From assembly GCF_029023825.1 (NCBI RefSeq), contig NZ_CP118957.1:639501-703500 (forward strand): DNA of 64,000 nucleotides, written 5' to 3'. The translations under genes and the position numbers were made by a program. The notes beneath the pieces were generated by a model. It worked only from the letters and a program-made list of their open reading frames with translations, made no database searches and was not told where the DNA came from. This DNA is from Enterococcus saccharolyticus subsp. saccharolyticus. GTDB lineage: Bacteria > Bacillota > Bacilli > Lactobacillales > Enterococcaceae. Below, one piece after another: positions 18,056 to 25,909 of the stretch (its first letter is position 1; every line of letters starts with the position of its first letter).

Positions 18056-18101
18056 AAATAGAGCTAAGAATCTTTTATTAGATTTCTAGCTCTATTTTTT
18101 A
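18056..18101 (+). terminator. Intrinsic terminator after the M42 peptidase
   Basis: AAAATAGAGCTA-type arm at 18056-18066 pairs with TAGCTCTATTTT at 18087-18098, with further pairing inside (AGAATC with GATTTCT) and a T-run. Confidence 0.85.
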
Positions 18102-18158
18102 TTTGCGTGTCGTTAGCGAAACGTTTACACTAAGAACAAAAGGTGAGGAGGAATTTTT

Positions 18159-18899
18159 ATGAAACTAACGGTTTTAGGTTGCCTGGGCGCCTATCCTTAC
18201 AAAGGTGAAGGGACAACAAGCTTTTTGTTGCAATCAGAAGGCTATAATTTGTTGATTGATGCAGGGAGTGCCACATTGATTCAATTAGAAAAAGTATTCG
18301 ATCCTTTGGCGTTGGATGCAGTGATTCTTAGTCATTATCATCCAGATCACATTGCTGATTTAGGGGTATTACAACACTACTGGCAACTATTTCCTAAGAC
18401 AGAGGAACGTCCTGTTTTACCTATTTATGGTCATAGTGAAGATGCAGAGCAATTTGCTCGTTTGACGTTACCGAATGTTTCAGAAGGTCACGATTACCTA
18501 AAAGTAGAACAGTTGAACTTAGGGCCGTTTTCTGTTACATTTATGAAGACGATTCATCCTGTCGTTTGCTATGCAATGCGGTTTGTGGAAAATAGTACAG
18601 GTAAAATATTTGTATTTACTGGTGACTCTGGTTATTTGGAAAGTTTTGTTGAGTTTGCGAAAGATGCGGATTTATTCTTAGCAGATACGTACCTGTTTGA
18701 AGGGAATGAAAATCACATCGCACACTTTACTTCTAAAGAAGCTGGAGAAATTTCACGTCAAGCAAGTGTGAAAAAATTAGTTTTAACGCACTTGCCTCAA
18801 TTCGGTGATTTAGAACAATTACGTACCGAAGCCAGTGCAGCAGCACAGCATGAAGTGCCTGTCGAATTAGCAAAAGTAGGGAAAACTTTTGAAATTTAG
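18159..18899 (+). CDS. Metallo-beta-lactamase-fold hydrolase (RNase Z-like group)
   Basis: A 246-residue cytoplasmic hydrolase with the zinc motif HxHxDH as SHYHPDHIADLG near 59-70, a further ligand His in KTIHPVVCYAMRF near 128, an Asp in FTGDSGY near 150, and the distal His in LTHLPQFGD near 210. It resembles YhfI-type proteins; substrate is unknown. GAGGAGG precedes ATG. The lipoate ligase gene follows after 12 nt with its own AGGAGG site, so they share an mRNA. Confidence 0.9.
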   Translation: MKLTVLGCLGAYPYKGEGTTSFLLQSEGYNLLIDAGSATLIQLEKVFDPLALDAVILSHYHPDHIADLGVLQHYWQLFPKTEERPVLPIYGHSEDAEQFARLTLPNVSEGHDYLKVEQLNLGPFSVTFMKTIHPVVCYAMRFVENSTGKIFVFTGDSGYLESFVEFAKDADLFLADTYLFEGNENHIAHFTSKEAGEISRQASVKKLVLTHLPQFGDLEQLRTEASAAAQHEVPVELAKVGKTFEI

Positions 18900-18911
18900 G
18901 AGGAACGAAGC

Positions 18912-19916
18912 ATGATTTTTGTACCAAATGATTTAAGAGACCCACGAGTAAATTTAGCGATTGAAACGTTTTTATTACAAGAAATGGCGATTGACGAGCC
19001 GATTTTACTTTTTTATATCAATGAACCATCAATTATCATTGGTCGTAACCAAAATACGATTGAAGAAATTAATAAAGAATACGTTGATGAAAAAGGAATT
19101 CATGTTGTTCGCCGTTTTAGTGGTGGTGGGGCAGTTTATCACGATGAAGGAAATCTAAACTTTAGTTTCATCATGCCTGATGATGGGGATTCATTCCGTG
19201 ATTTTGAAAAAGTAACGAAGCCGATTATTCAAGCGTTGCATGATATGGGCGTTGAAGGCGCACAATTAAAAGGACGTAATGATTTAGTTATTAATGACAT
19301 GAAATTCTCAGGTAATGCGATGTACGCTACAAATGGTCGGATGTTTGCTCATGGAACAATCATGTTTGACAGCGATGTAAATGAAGTTGTGAACTCATTG
19401 AAAGTACGTAAAGATAAAATTGAATCAAAAGGGATTAAATCGATTCGTTCACGTGTTACGAATATTAAACCTTTCTTGCCGAAAGAAAATCAAGACATGA
19501 CAACTGAAGAATTCAGTCAAGAAATCTTATTGAAAATCTTTGGTGTTGATTCGGTGGATGATATTAAAACATATACATTAACGGATGATGACTGGAAAAA
19601 AGTAAAAGCAATCTCTGAAAAATATTATGCAAACTGGGATTGGAACTACGGTAAGTCACCTGCTTTTGATATTGAACGTCGTAAACGATTCCCAATCGGT
19701 TCAATTGAAGTCCGTTTAAATGTTGCAGAAGGTAACATTACTGATGCAAAAATTTATGGTGATTTCTTCGGTTTAGGAGAAGTAAAAGACGTAGAAGATG
19801 CTCTAGTAGGAACAAAATATGAAAAAAATGCGTTAAAAGAAGCGGTTGATGCGATTGATGTGAAAAAATATTTTGGGAACATTGAAACAGCCGATTTATT
19901 TGAATTAATTTACTAA
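18912..19916 (+). CDS. lplA: Lipoate-protein ligase
   Basis: Attaches free lipoate (via lipoyl-AMP) to E2 subunits and GcvH. The 334-residue product has the catalytic N-domain with RRFSGGGAVYHDEGN near 71-85 and the adenylate-binding Lys segment GRNDLVINDMKFSGNA near 118-133, followed by the roughly 85-residue accessory domain starting about 245. Length is typical of LplA/LplJ. No lipoyl synthase is seen, consistent with scavenging, but that is inference from this window only. Confidence 0.94.
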   Translation: MIFVPNDLRDPRVNLAIETFLLQEMAIDEPILLFYINEPSIIIGRNQNTIEEINKEYVDEKGIHVVRRFSGGGAVYHDEGNLNFSFIMPDDGDSFRDFEKVTKPIIQALHDMGVEGAQLKGRNDLVINDMKFSGNAMYATNGRMFAHGTIMFDSDVNEVVNSLKVRKDKIESKGIKSIRSRVTNIKPFLPKENQDMTTEEFSQEILLKIFGVDSVDDIKTYTLTDDDWKKVKAISEKYYANWDWNYGKSPAFDIERRKRFPIGSIEVRLNVAEGNITDAKIYGDFFGLGEVKDVEDALVGTKYEKNALKEAVDAIDVKKYFGNIETADLFELIY

Positions 19917-19921
19917 TCTTG

Positions 19922-19960
19922 AAAATCTGCAAGAACAATTTTGTTGTTGCAGATTTTTTT
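19922..19960 (+). terminator. Intrinsic terminator after lplA
   Basis: AAAATCTGCAA (19922-19932) pairs with TTGCAGATTTT (19947-19957), followed by T residues. Confidence 0.88.
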
Positions 19961-19976
19961 ATGGGAGGAAATTTCA

Positions 19977-20819
19977 ATGGTAACAATCAATCAGAAGGCT
20001 ATTTTTCCAATTGGTTTGGGGACTTGGCATATGGGGGATGATCCTCAAAAAAGAACACAAGAAATTCAAGCGTTGCGTGCTGGTTTAGATTATGGCGCAA
20101 CAGTCATCGATACGGCGGAAATGTATGGTGAAGGCAATGCGGAACGTTTGGTTGGAGAAGCGATTCAACCTTATCATCGCGAAGACCTTTATTTGATTTC
20201 GAAAGTATATCCATGGCATGCTTCTCGTGAGCAATTGCCGATTTGTTTAGATCATAGTTTACAACGACTAGGGACAGACTATTTGGATATGTATTTACTT
20301 CATTGGCGTGGCAACATTCCCTTGGTTGAAACGGTTGAAGCGTTAGAAAAAGCGAAACAAGCAGGCAAAATTCGTGCGTGGGGTGTTTCTAATTTTGACG
20401 TAGCTGATATGGAAGAGTTAATGCGGGTGACAAATGGACAAAATTGTCAAACGAATCAAGTTTTATATAATTTGAGTGAGCGCGGAATTGAGTTTGACTT
20501 ATTACCATATATGCAGCAACACCAACTGCCATTAATTGCTTATTCACCGATTGCACAAGGTGATAGCTTAGGTGGACATTTAACCGAGCAACGTGTCTTA
20601 CAAGAAATTGCGCACCAGCATCAAGTAGATATTTTTCAAGTTATCTTAGCTTGGTGTATCCGCGATGGACAAACGCTTGCGATTCCTCAATCTAGTAGTG
20701 TGGCACATACGATTAGCAATATTCAAGCAGGACATCTTCAACTAACGGAGGAAGAATTGGCACTAATTGATGCTTTGTATCCCGCACCAACGAATAAACA
20801 GCCTTTAGCTATATTATAA
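19977..20819 (+). CDS. Aldo/keto reductase
   Basis: An NADPH-dependent (alpha/beta)8-barrel oxidoreductase of 280 residues. ATG 19977 is chosen because GGGAGGAA lies just upstream; an upstream in-frame start at 19941 falls inside the lplA terminator. The catalytic tetrad is visible: Asp in VIDTAEMYG with its Tyr, Lys in LISKVYP, and His in LLHWRGN. The C-terminal cofactor segment IPQSSSVAHTISN is present. Substrate unknown. Translation starts only 17 nt after the preceding terminator tail, so its own promoter is unclear. Confidence 0.92.
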   Translation: MVTINQKAIFPIGLGTWHMGDDPQKRTQEIQALRAGLDYGATVIDTAEMYGEGNAERLVGEAIQPYHREDLYLISKVYPWHASREQLPICLDHSLQRLGTDYLDMYLLHWRGNIPLVETVEALEKAKQAGKIRAWGVSNFDVADMEELMRVTNGQNCQTNQVLYNLSERGIEFDLLPYMQQHQLPLIAYSPIAQGDSLGGHLTEQRVLQEIAHQHQVDIFQVILAWCIRDGQTLAIPQSSSVAHTISNIQAGHLQLTEEELALIDALYPAPTNKQPLAIL

Positions 20820-20822
20820 GAA

Positions 20823-20868
20823 AGACCTTTCAATCGTCTCATGAAGATGATTTGAAAGGTTTTTTTGG
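20823..20868 (+). terminator. Intrinsic terminator after the aldo/keto reductase
   Basis: GACCTTTCAATCGTCT and AGATGATTTGAAAGG pair with one bulge and a wobble; a run of seven T follows. Confidence 0.85.
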
Positions 20869-20891
20869 AATATCGTTTTTTTTTTCAGAGA

Positions 20892-20924
20892 GTTAAGCTA
20901 ACTTTAAGTTAAGTGACATATAGT
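20892..20924 (+). promoter_or_regulatory. OmpR-family-like direct repeat and -10 box
   Basis: GTTAAG (20892) and TTTAAG (20903) are hexamers separated by 5 nt, an 11-bp period like OmpR/PhoB-class sites; a third TTAAG follows at 20909. The overlapping TAACTTTAAGTTA is also a perfect 13-bp palindrome. TATAGT at 20919-20924 can be the -10 box and no -35 hexamer is apparent, which would fit an activator. The regulator is not encoded here. Confidence 0.5.
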
Positions 20925-20974
20925 AAACACAGTACTAAGAACGAATACATGACAGAAAAAAGGAGGGAATTATA

Positions 20975-21088
20975 ATGGAGGCAAAGGAACGTTCTGCTTT
21001 GAAATTAATTTTTGTAACAGCCCTCGCATTTTCGACAATGGGCTTACTCGCAACGAAAAAAAGACACGTCATAATTTATAGAAGATAA
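20975..21088 (+). CDS. 37-residue single-span membrane peptide
   Basis: A short ORF from ATG 20975 with the near-perfect site AAAGGAGGGAA 9 nt upstream. The product begins MEAKERSALK, has one hydrophobic segment (LIFVTALAFSTMGLLA, residues 11-26) and ends in a basic tail (KKRHVIIYRR). There is no lipobox or sorting motif. Its stop overlaps the AAGGAG site of the lipoprotein gene 12 nt downstream, so the two are translated as a pair. I do not recognise a family. The positive tail suggests N-out, C-in orientation. Confidence 0.65.
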   Translation: MEAKERSALKLIFVTALAFSTMGLLATKKRHVIIYRR

Positions 21089-21100
21089 GGAGAAACGAAT

Positions 21101-22309
21101 ATGAATAAGCGTAAAAAAGGATTAACCGCAGCTACTTTAGCACTTGCAGTAACAGTGATTGCCGCTTGCAGTCAAACAGAAAGTAGTCAAGCAGAGTCCG
21201 CTGCATTAGAAACAAATACCAGTATTGTAGCTACGACATCAACCTCTACCGCGACAACTGAAACACTCGTACAAACTAAAACGAGTGATACTGCTGACGT
21301 CGATTGGGATGCTTTGGAAACGACAGAAGTTGACTTAACCGATGAAGGGTTAAACATTACTGAAGCTGGTACGTACATTTTGAGTGGTGAAACCACTGGT
21401 CAAGTGACCGTTAATACAGAAGGCAATGTACGAATTATTTTAAACAATGCAACCATTACAAGCAGTGAAGGAGCAGCTATCTCAATTGAAAATGCAGAAA
21501 AAACAGTTTTAGAATTAGCAGATGGCACAACCAATACAGTCGAAGATGCGGCGACACGTAGTGATGAAGAAATTGATGGAGCGATCTACTCATCAGATGA
21601 TATGATAATTACAGGTCAAGGAATATTGAACGTCACAGCCAATTTTGAAGACGGAATTGTAGGTAAAGATGACTTATGGATTGAATCGGGTACTATTAAT
21701 GTTACGAGCGTAGATGGTGGGATTCGAGGCAAAGATTCCTTAACCGTTTCTGGTGGAGCCTTGACTATTGATGCAGGTGGCGATGGCATCAAATCAAGCA
21801 ATGACACAGATTTAGGAAAAGGTCAGTTAACCATTAGTGGTGGTGAAATCACCATTACTTCAGGAGATGATGCGGTTAAAGCAGAGCAAAATATCTGGAT
21901 TACAGGAGGAACTTTAGATATTGAGACTAGTGTAGAAGGTATTGAAGCACCTGTGATTGTTATTGATGATGGGGATGTGACTATCTACGCAACAGATGAT
22001 GGTATCAACGCTTCTGCCTCTGAGATTATCACAACTGATTTAAGTTTAACTATTAATGGTGGCAATGTGATTGTAGAAGTCGGCCAAGGAGATACTGATG
22101 CGTTAGACAGTAACGGCGATTTGACTATTGCTGGCGGTGTGGTGACTTTAACCGCCCAATCTGCAGTCGACTATGATGGCACAGGCAGCTTTACTGGTGG
22201 AACCTTAATTGTGAATGGTGAAACGCTAACAGATTTACCAGAAGGTGGCATGATGGGTGGCCCTGGAGGTAATATGGGTGGCGGACCTGGCGGCAATGGA
22301 AACCCCTAA
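21101..22309 (+). CDS. Lipoprotein with carbohydrate-binding (Cthe_2159-type) beta-helix domain
   Basis: The 402-residue protein starts with a lipoprotein signal peptide (basic MNKRKKG, hydrophobic core, lipobox VIAAC, lipid Cys near 23), then a Ser/Thr-rich spacer to about residue 60. From about 75 to 380 it is built of short repeats of DGI/DDA and LTISGG/ITITSG type, as expected of a right-handed beta-helix in the carbohydrate-binding domain family named after Clostridium thermocellum Cthe_2159. The end is Gly-rich (MMGGPGGNMGGG). It likely sits outside the membrane. Polyphosphate or spore-coat-type neighbours, common for this family, are absent. Confidence 0.85.
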   Translation: MNKRKKGLTAATLALAVTVIAACSQTESSQAESAALETNTSIVATTSTSTATTETLVQTKTSDTADVDWDALETTEVDLTDEGLNITEAGTYILSGETTGQVTVNTEGNVRIILNNATITSSEGAAISIENAEKTVLELADGTTNTVEDAATRSDEEIDGAIYSSDDMIITGQGILNVTANFEDGIVGKDDLWIESGTINVTSVDGGIRGKDSLTVSGGALTIDAGGDGIKSSNDTDLGKGQLTISGGEITITSGDDAVKAEQNIWITGGTLDIETSVEGIEAPVIVIDDGDVTIYATDDGINASASEIITTDLSLTINGGNVIVEVGQGDTDALDSNGDLTIAGGVVTLTAQSAVDYDGTGSFTGGTLIVNGETLTDLPEGGMMGGPGGNMGGGPGGNGNP

Positions 22310-22352
22310 TATAAAAAGAAACTGGAAACCGTATAGATAGTCTCAATGAATC

Positions 22353-22402
22353 AAAAATAGCGAGTCAAATTCTTTTTCAAGATGTTGACTCGCTATTTTT
22401 TT
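22353..22402 (+). terminator. Intrinsic terminator after the lipoprotein gene
   Basis: AAAAATAGCGAGTCAA (22353-22368) pairs with TTGACTCGCTATTTTT (22385-22400); the symmetry extends outward to GAATC/GATTC. Confidence 0.9.
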
Positions 22403-22418
22403 GATTCCTTATCCTTTT

Positions 22419-22806
22419 TTATAAATAATTCTTAGGAACGACCAAATAATCCACTACGTCTTTATCTTTAGTGTAGTCAATCGAAACGTTGTAATCTTTA
22501 GAGAAATACTCGTCATATTTTCTTTATGAATATCTCCTCCTCAGTCAATAATAAAATAAGCGAATGCGTTTTGCGGTTTTGCTCTAGATAGTAGTACATC
22601 CATAGCAATTAACTGCTACTAAGTACATTTTAGATGTACAAAATAGCGTTCTGTGTATGGCATCGAAATAAAATCATGTAACAAAGCATCCGCTGATTCA
22701 GTTTTTTTACCATTAAAATTAGAAATTAACCTGTCAGATTGGATTTTATTCTGGTATTTTTTAGAGAAAATAGTATAATTAAGCTTATTAATCGCTATAA
22801 TAAGCT
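22419..22806 (-). pseudogene. Possible decayed coding stretch (minus strand) in a 518-nt gene-free interval
   Basis: Between 22310 and 22827 no intact gene is seen. Three minus-strand fragments look coding-like: a frame ending TAG at 22619 (tail SADALLHDFISMPYTERYF), continuing in the same frame after two stops as MDVLLSRAKPQNAFAYFIID with TGA at 22541; a perfect GAGGAGG follows that stop; then a frame at 22419-22523 reading KYDEYFSKDYNVSIDYTKDK with no start. This could be the remains of two adjacent genes. In AT-rich DNA open frames also arise by chance, so confidence is low. Confidence 0.25.
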
Positions 22807-22814
22807 TAATTATA
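22774..22814. promoter_or_regulatory. Perfect 17-bp inverted repeat overlapping two TATAAT boxes
   Basis: TATAATTAAGCTTATTA (22774-22790) is exactly repeated in inverse at 22798-22814, with a 7-nt spacer. TATAAT occurs at 22774-22779 and 22796-22801, so the repeat covers the core promoter of the zinc-finger gene that starts 13 nt downstream. Placement suggests an operator, perhaps for that gene's own product. There is no T-run, so it is not a terminator. Confidence 0.7.
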
Positions 22815-22827
22815 GAAAGGAAAGAGA

Positions 22828-23295
22828 ATGAGTCCACAATTAGCGAGGGAAAATTTTTTTGTTTTCGTTTTAAATCAAATAAAAAATGAAACAGTCAAAA
22901 GCAAAGAAGAAACACAGTTACAGCAGTTGCTTTTAGAAATTGGTGAAGAGTTACTTCAAGCAGGAACAATCAATGAATTGTTAATTGAAAAAACAAATCA
23001 AACGTTACAAAAGCGCCATTACTTTGATTTACATGCGCAATTTCATGCAGGGGAGTTAATCGTTACTTCACAATTTTCACCTTCTTTAAGTAAGTTTGAT
23101 CGTAATTGTATTGAAGCTATCGTGAGTGTCTTAGAAGCTTTAGAACAAGGGCCTATTGAAATGAAACGTTGCGAGCAATGCAGTGAGTGGTTTCTGCCTT
23201 ATAAGCGAGCGAAAGTTTCGAAATTTTGTAGTAAAAAATGTCGCAATCGTGCCAATTACCTAATCAATAAGGAGAAAAACAATGACCATCATTAA
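22828..23295 (+). CDS. CGNR-type zinc-finger protein
   Basis: A 155-residue protein. Residues 1-105 are helical and loosely like the ABATE domain that accompanies CGNR fingers; residues about 113-148 form the zinc finger CEQCSEWFLPYKRAKVSKFC then CRNRANY, with CX2C...CX3C spacing and the family's terminal C-x-N-R. Such proteins are thought to be transcription factors. It overlaps map by 14 nt and is likely cotranslated with it. The strong inverted repeat just upstream makes self-regulation plausible but unproven. Confidence 0.7.
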   Translation: MSPQLARENFFVFVLNQIKNETVKSKEETQLQQLLLEIGEELLQAGTINELLIEKTNQTLQKRHYFDLHAQFHAGELIVTSQFSPSLSKFDRNCIEAIVSVLEALEQGPIEMKRCEQCSEWFLPYKRAKVSKFCSKKCRNRANYLINKEKNNDHH

Positions 23296-24028
23296 ATCAG
23301 AACGTGAATTAGACTTAATGCGTAAAGCTGGAAAAATTGTCGCTGAATGTCATCAATTAGTTCGTGAAATTATACGCCCAGGAATCACCACTTTAGAAAT
23401 TGATGCAGTCGTCGAAAAAACAATTCGTGAGAAAGGAGCAATTCCTAGTTTTATCAATCATCATGATTTTTCGTATTCGATTTGTTCTGCACCAAATGAT
23501 GTGATTTGTCATGGCTTTCCAGATAACCAACCATTGAAAGAAGGCGATGTGATTACCATTGATATTGGTGCATGTTATCAAGGTTATCATGGTGATTCTG
23601 GTTGGACATATGCAGTTGGGACAGTGAGTGAAGACATTCAGATGATAATGGAACATTGCGAAAGAAGTCTCTACTTAGGTATTCAAGAAGCAGTAGCAGG
23701 GCAACGAATTGGAGATATTGGGTACGTGATTGATCATTATGCAAGAGAACACCATTATGGCAATGTGTATGACTTTACCGGACATGGTGTTGGTCGAGAA
23801 ATTTGGGAAGAGCCTACTGTTCCACATTATGGCATTCGTAACAAAGGTGCCCGATTGAAAAAAGGAATGGTAATTGCTATTGAACCTATGTTTACTTTAG
23901 GAAAAACGGCAAATTATACGGAGGACGATGGCTGGACAGTTCGAACAGTGGATCATTCGATTTGTGTGCAATATGAACATACAGTTGCTATTACAGAAAA
24001 TGGGCCAGAAATTCTGACGAAATTATAA
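23282..24028 (+). CDS. map: Type I methionine aminopeptidase
   Basis: Removes initiator methionine from new proteins. The 248-residue pita-bread-fold enzyme has substrate His in INHHDFSYS near 60, metal ligands in TIDIGACYQGYHGD (two Asp, about 94-107), His in DFTGHGVGREIWEEP near 168, Glu in AIEPMF near 202 and Glu in YEHTVAITE near 236. GGAG 9 nt before ATG 23282 lies within the preceding gene. Its pairing with a regulator-like gene suggests this may be a second, conditionally expressed copy rather than the constitutive map; that is inference. Confidence 0.93.
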   Translation: MTIIKSERELDLMRKAGKIVAECHQLVREIIRPGITTLEIDAVVEKTIREKGAIPSFINHHDFSYSICSAPNDVICHGFPDNQPLKEGDVITIDIGACYQGYHGDSGWTYAVGTVSEDIQMIMEHCERSLYLGIQEAVAGQRIGDIGYVIDHYAREHHYGNVYDFTGHGVGREIWEEPTVPHYGIRNKGARLKKGMVIAIEPMFTLGKTANYTEDDGWTVRTVDHSICVQYEHTVAITENGPEILTKL

Positions 24029-24064
24029 AAAAGAAGCAAAATCATTCGTGATTTTGCTTCTTTT
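24029..24064. terminator. Bidirectional terminator between map and proS
   Basis: A perfect 16-bp stem, AAAAGAAGCAAAATCA (24029-24044) with TGATTTTGCTTCTTTT (24049-24064), closed by a TTCG tetraloop. Both strands gain T-runs. Confidence 0.92.
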
Positions 24065-24068
24065 CTTA

Positions 24069-25505
24069 TTAATAAGCGCGAGCAATCCATACAGTATGTT
24101 TTGCTGGTTTACCGCTCACAATATCCACTGTTTTTTCCATTGGAACGTCAAATGGAATGTTACGTGTAGTGAAGCCAGTTTCTTCTTTGATTTTGGCTTC
24201 TGTTTCTTCTGATCCATCCCAACCAATTAGGACAAAACCAGTTACTTTATCTTCTGCTTTACAGTTTTCAATGTGTGCTTTTAAGTCATCTAAGGTTTCG
24301 ATGTCATAATGTTCATTTTCTTTATTACGTGCACGTGCTGCTTCCAATAAGCGGTTTGGCATAATTGCTAATTGTTCTTTCACGTAGGTTGTTAATTCTT
24401 CAAAGCTGACTTTTTCTTTATCTGAAAGGTCACGAACTTTGACCATGACATGACCGTTTTCTAAGTCACGAGGACCACATTCGATGCGGACGCAGGCACC
24501 TTTTAATTCCCATTCGTTGAATTTATAACCTGGTGAATTGTCGCTATCATCTAAGCGTACACGGAAACCTTCCGCTTTGAATGCAGCAAAAATTTCATCT
24601 AATTTTTCCATAATTGCTGGATTTTTCTTCCAAGGACCAACTGGCATTAAGACAATTTGTGTTGGGGCAATTGTTGGTGGGAAGACTAAACCATTTTCAT
24701 CCCCATGAGTCATGATTAATGAACCTAATAAACGTGTTGAAACGCCCCATGACGTAGTGTGTGCATGAACGTGTTTATTTTCTTTATTTAGATATGTGAT
24801 GTCAAAAGCTTCGGCAAATTTTGTCCCCATGTAATGAGAAGTTCCGGCTTGTACAGCTTTTCCATCTTTCATCATTGCTTCGATTGAATACGTTTCTTCT
24901 GCACCGGCAAAACGTTCAGACGGTGTTTTTTCACCTTTATAGACAGGGATTGCTAGAAACTCTTCGCATAAACGTGCGTATTCATCTAAAACACGTAACG
25001 TACGTTTGCGCGCATCGTCAGCATCAGCGTGTGCAGTATGTCCTTCTTGCCATAAAAATTCAGACGTACGTAAGAACGGTAAAGTTTTCTTTTCCCAGCG
25101 GAAGACGTTAGCCCATTGGTTAATTTCGTAAGGTAAATCACGGTAAGAATTAATCCAATCAGAAAAAGCTGTTCCAATCATCGTTTCAGAAGTTGGACGC
25201 AATGCTAAAGGTTCTTCTAATTTTTCATCACCAACTTCAGTGACCCAAGGAAGTTCTGGAGCGAAACCTTCGATATGGTCAGCTTCTTTCATAAAGAAAC
25301 TTTTTGGAATTAACATTGGGAAATAGGCGTTACGAATTCCTTCGCTACGGAGAAACTTATTGAACTCCTCTTGAATGTGTTCCCATAATTCAAAACCATC
25401 GGGACGGAAGATGATTGAGCCTCTAACAGGTGAGTAAGACATCAATTCTGCTTTTTGAACGGTTTGTAAATACCATTCTGTAAAATCATTTTTTTGTTCT
25501 GCCAT
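24069..25505 (-). CDS. proS: Prolyl-tRNA synthetase, archaeal/eukaryotic-type (no INS domain)
   Basis: Charges tRNA-Pro. From ATG 25505 (after GGAGGAAAC on the minus strand) it is 478 residues; an ORF extension to 25628 runs into the T-box and is not translated. The class II core includes RPTSETMIGTAF (motif 2 region), FRWEKKTLPFLRTSEFLWQEG and AGTSHYMGTKFAEAFD. The roughly 570-residue bacterial form has an editing insert between motifs 2 and 3; here it is missing and the C-terminal extension ends in a Tyr (ARAY), both marks of the archaeal-like ProS type. A proline T-box controls it, as for the second proS of some Bacillus species. Confidence 0.94.
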   Translation of the reverse strand: MAEQKNDFTEWYLQTVQKAELMSYSPVRGSIIFRPDGFELWEHIQEEFNKFLRSEGIRNAYFPMLIPKSFFMKEADHIEGFAPELPWVTEVGDEKLEEPLALRPTSETMIGTAFSDWINSYRDLPYEINQWANVFRWEKKTLPFLRTSEFLWQEGHTAHADADDARKRTLRVLDEYARLCEEFLAIPVYKGEKTPSERFAGAEETYSIEAMMKDGKAVQAGTSHYMGTKFAEAFDITYLNKENKHVHAHTTSWGVSTRLLGSLIMTHGDENGLVFPPTIAPTQIVLMPVGPWKKNPAIMEKLDEIFAAFKAEGFRVRLDDSDNSPGYKFNEWELKGACVRIECGPRDLENGHVMVKVRDLSDKEKVSFEELTTYVKEQLAIMPNRLLEAARARNKENEHYDIETLDDLKAHIENCKAEDKVTGFVLIGWDGSEETEAKIKEETGFTTRNIPFDVPMEKTVDIVSGKPAKHTVWIARAY

Positions 25506-25559
25506 TTTGTTTCCTCCTAAATATAATTGACAACAATTGGTATATTGGATTAGCTTTCG

Positions 25560-25790
25560 AGAGCTGAAAGCAAAATAAAAACACTTCATCCTAAAAAAGG
25601 ACGAAGTGTTGAACATTCGCGGTACCACCTTTGTTGATTGTATTGTACAATCCAGCTCGAAAAAGGATAAGGGCTTTAACCCGACTGCTTTTCAGTCATT
25701 ACCATTGGTAGGTTCACAAAAATAGGGGTATCAAGGTTCCAGCCTTGCCTTGACTCTCTAAAACATATTTTTGTTACTAATCCAAATCCT
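25560..25790 (-). promoter_or_regulatory. T-box leader (proline specifier CCU) of proS
   Basis: On the minus strand the T-box sequence AAAGGTGGTACCGCG is at 25618-25632, followed by a terminator with 13-bp arms (25598-25610 and 25580-25592) and a T-rich tail. Upstream stem I contains GTGAACCTACC, where CCU at 25710-25712 is flanked as a specifier codon (GAA-CCU-A), matching proline. Uncharged tRNA-Pro would bind and favour antitermination. The exact 5' end is estimated. Confidence 0.88.
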
Positions 25791-25849
25791 GTCTATAGAC
25801 TAATCGGAATTACTAAAAAAAGCAAGTAGAAGTTTTTAGAGGGAAAAGA

Positions 25850-25878
25850 TTGCAGGTTGTCTCTGAAATTCGTATAAT
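25850..25878 (+). promoter_or_regulatory. Promoter of trmR
   Basis: TTGCAG (25850-25855) and TATAAT (25873-25878) with a 17-bp spacer, 31 nt before the start codon. Confidence 0.8.
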
Positions 25879-25909
25879 GAAAAACAGTGAATAAGTAGGA
25901 GTGTAGAAC

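Noticed and set aside
22774-22814. 17-bp inverted repeat as insertion-sequence ends or a terminator
   Set aside because: Arms are 7 nt apart, no transposase is near and no T-run follows; promoter position favours an operator.
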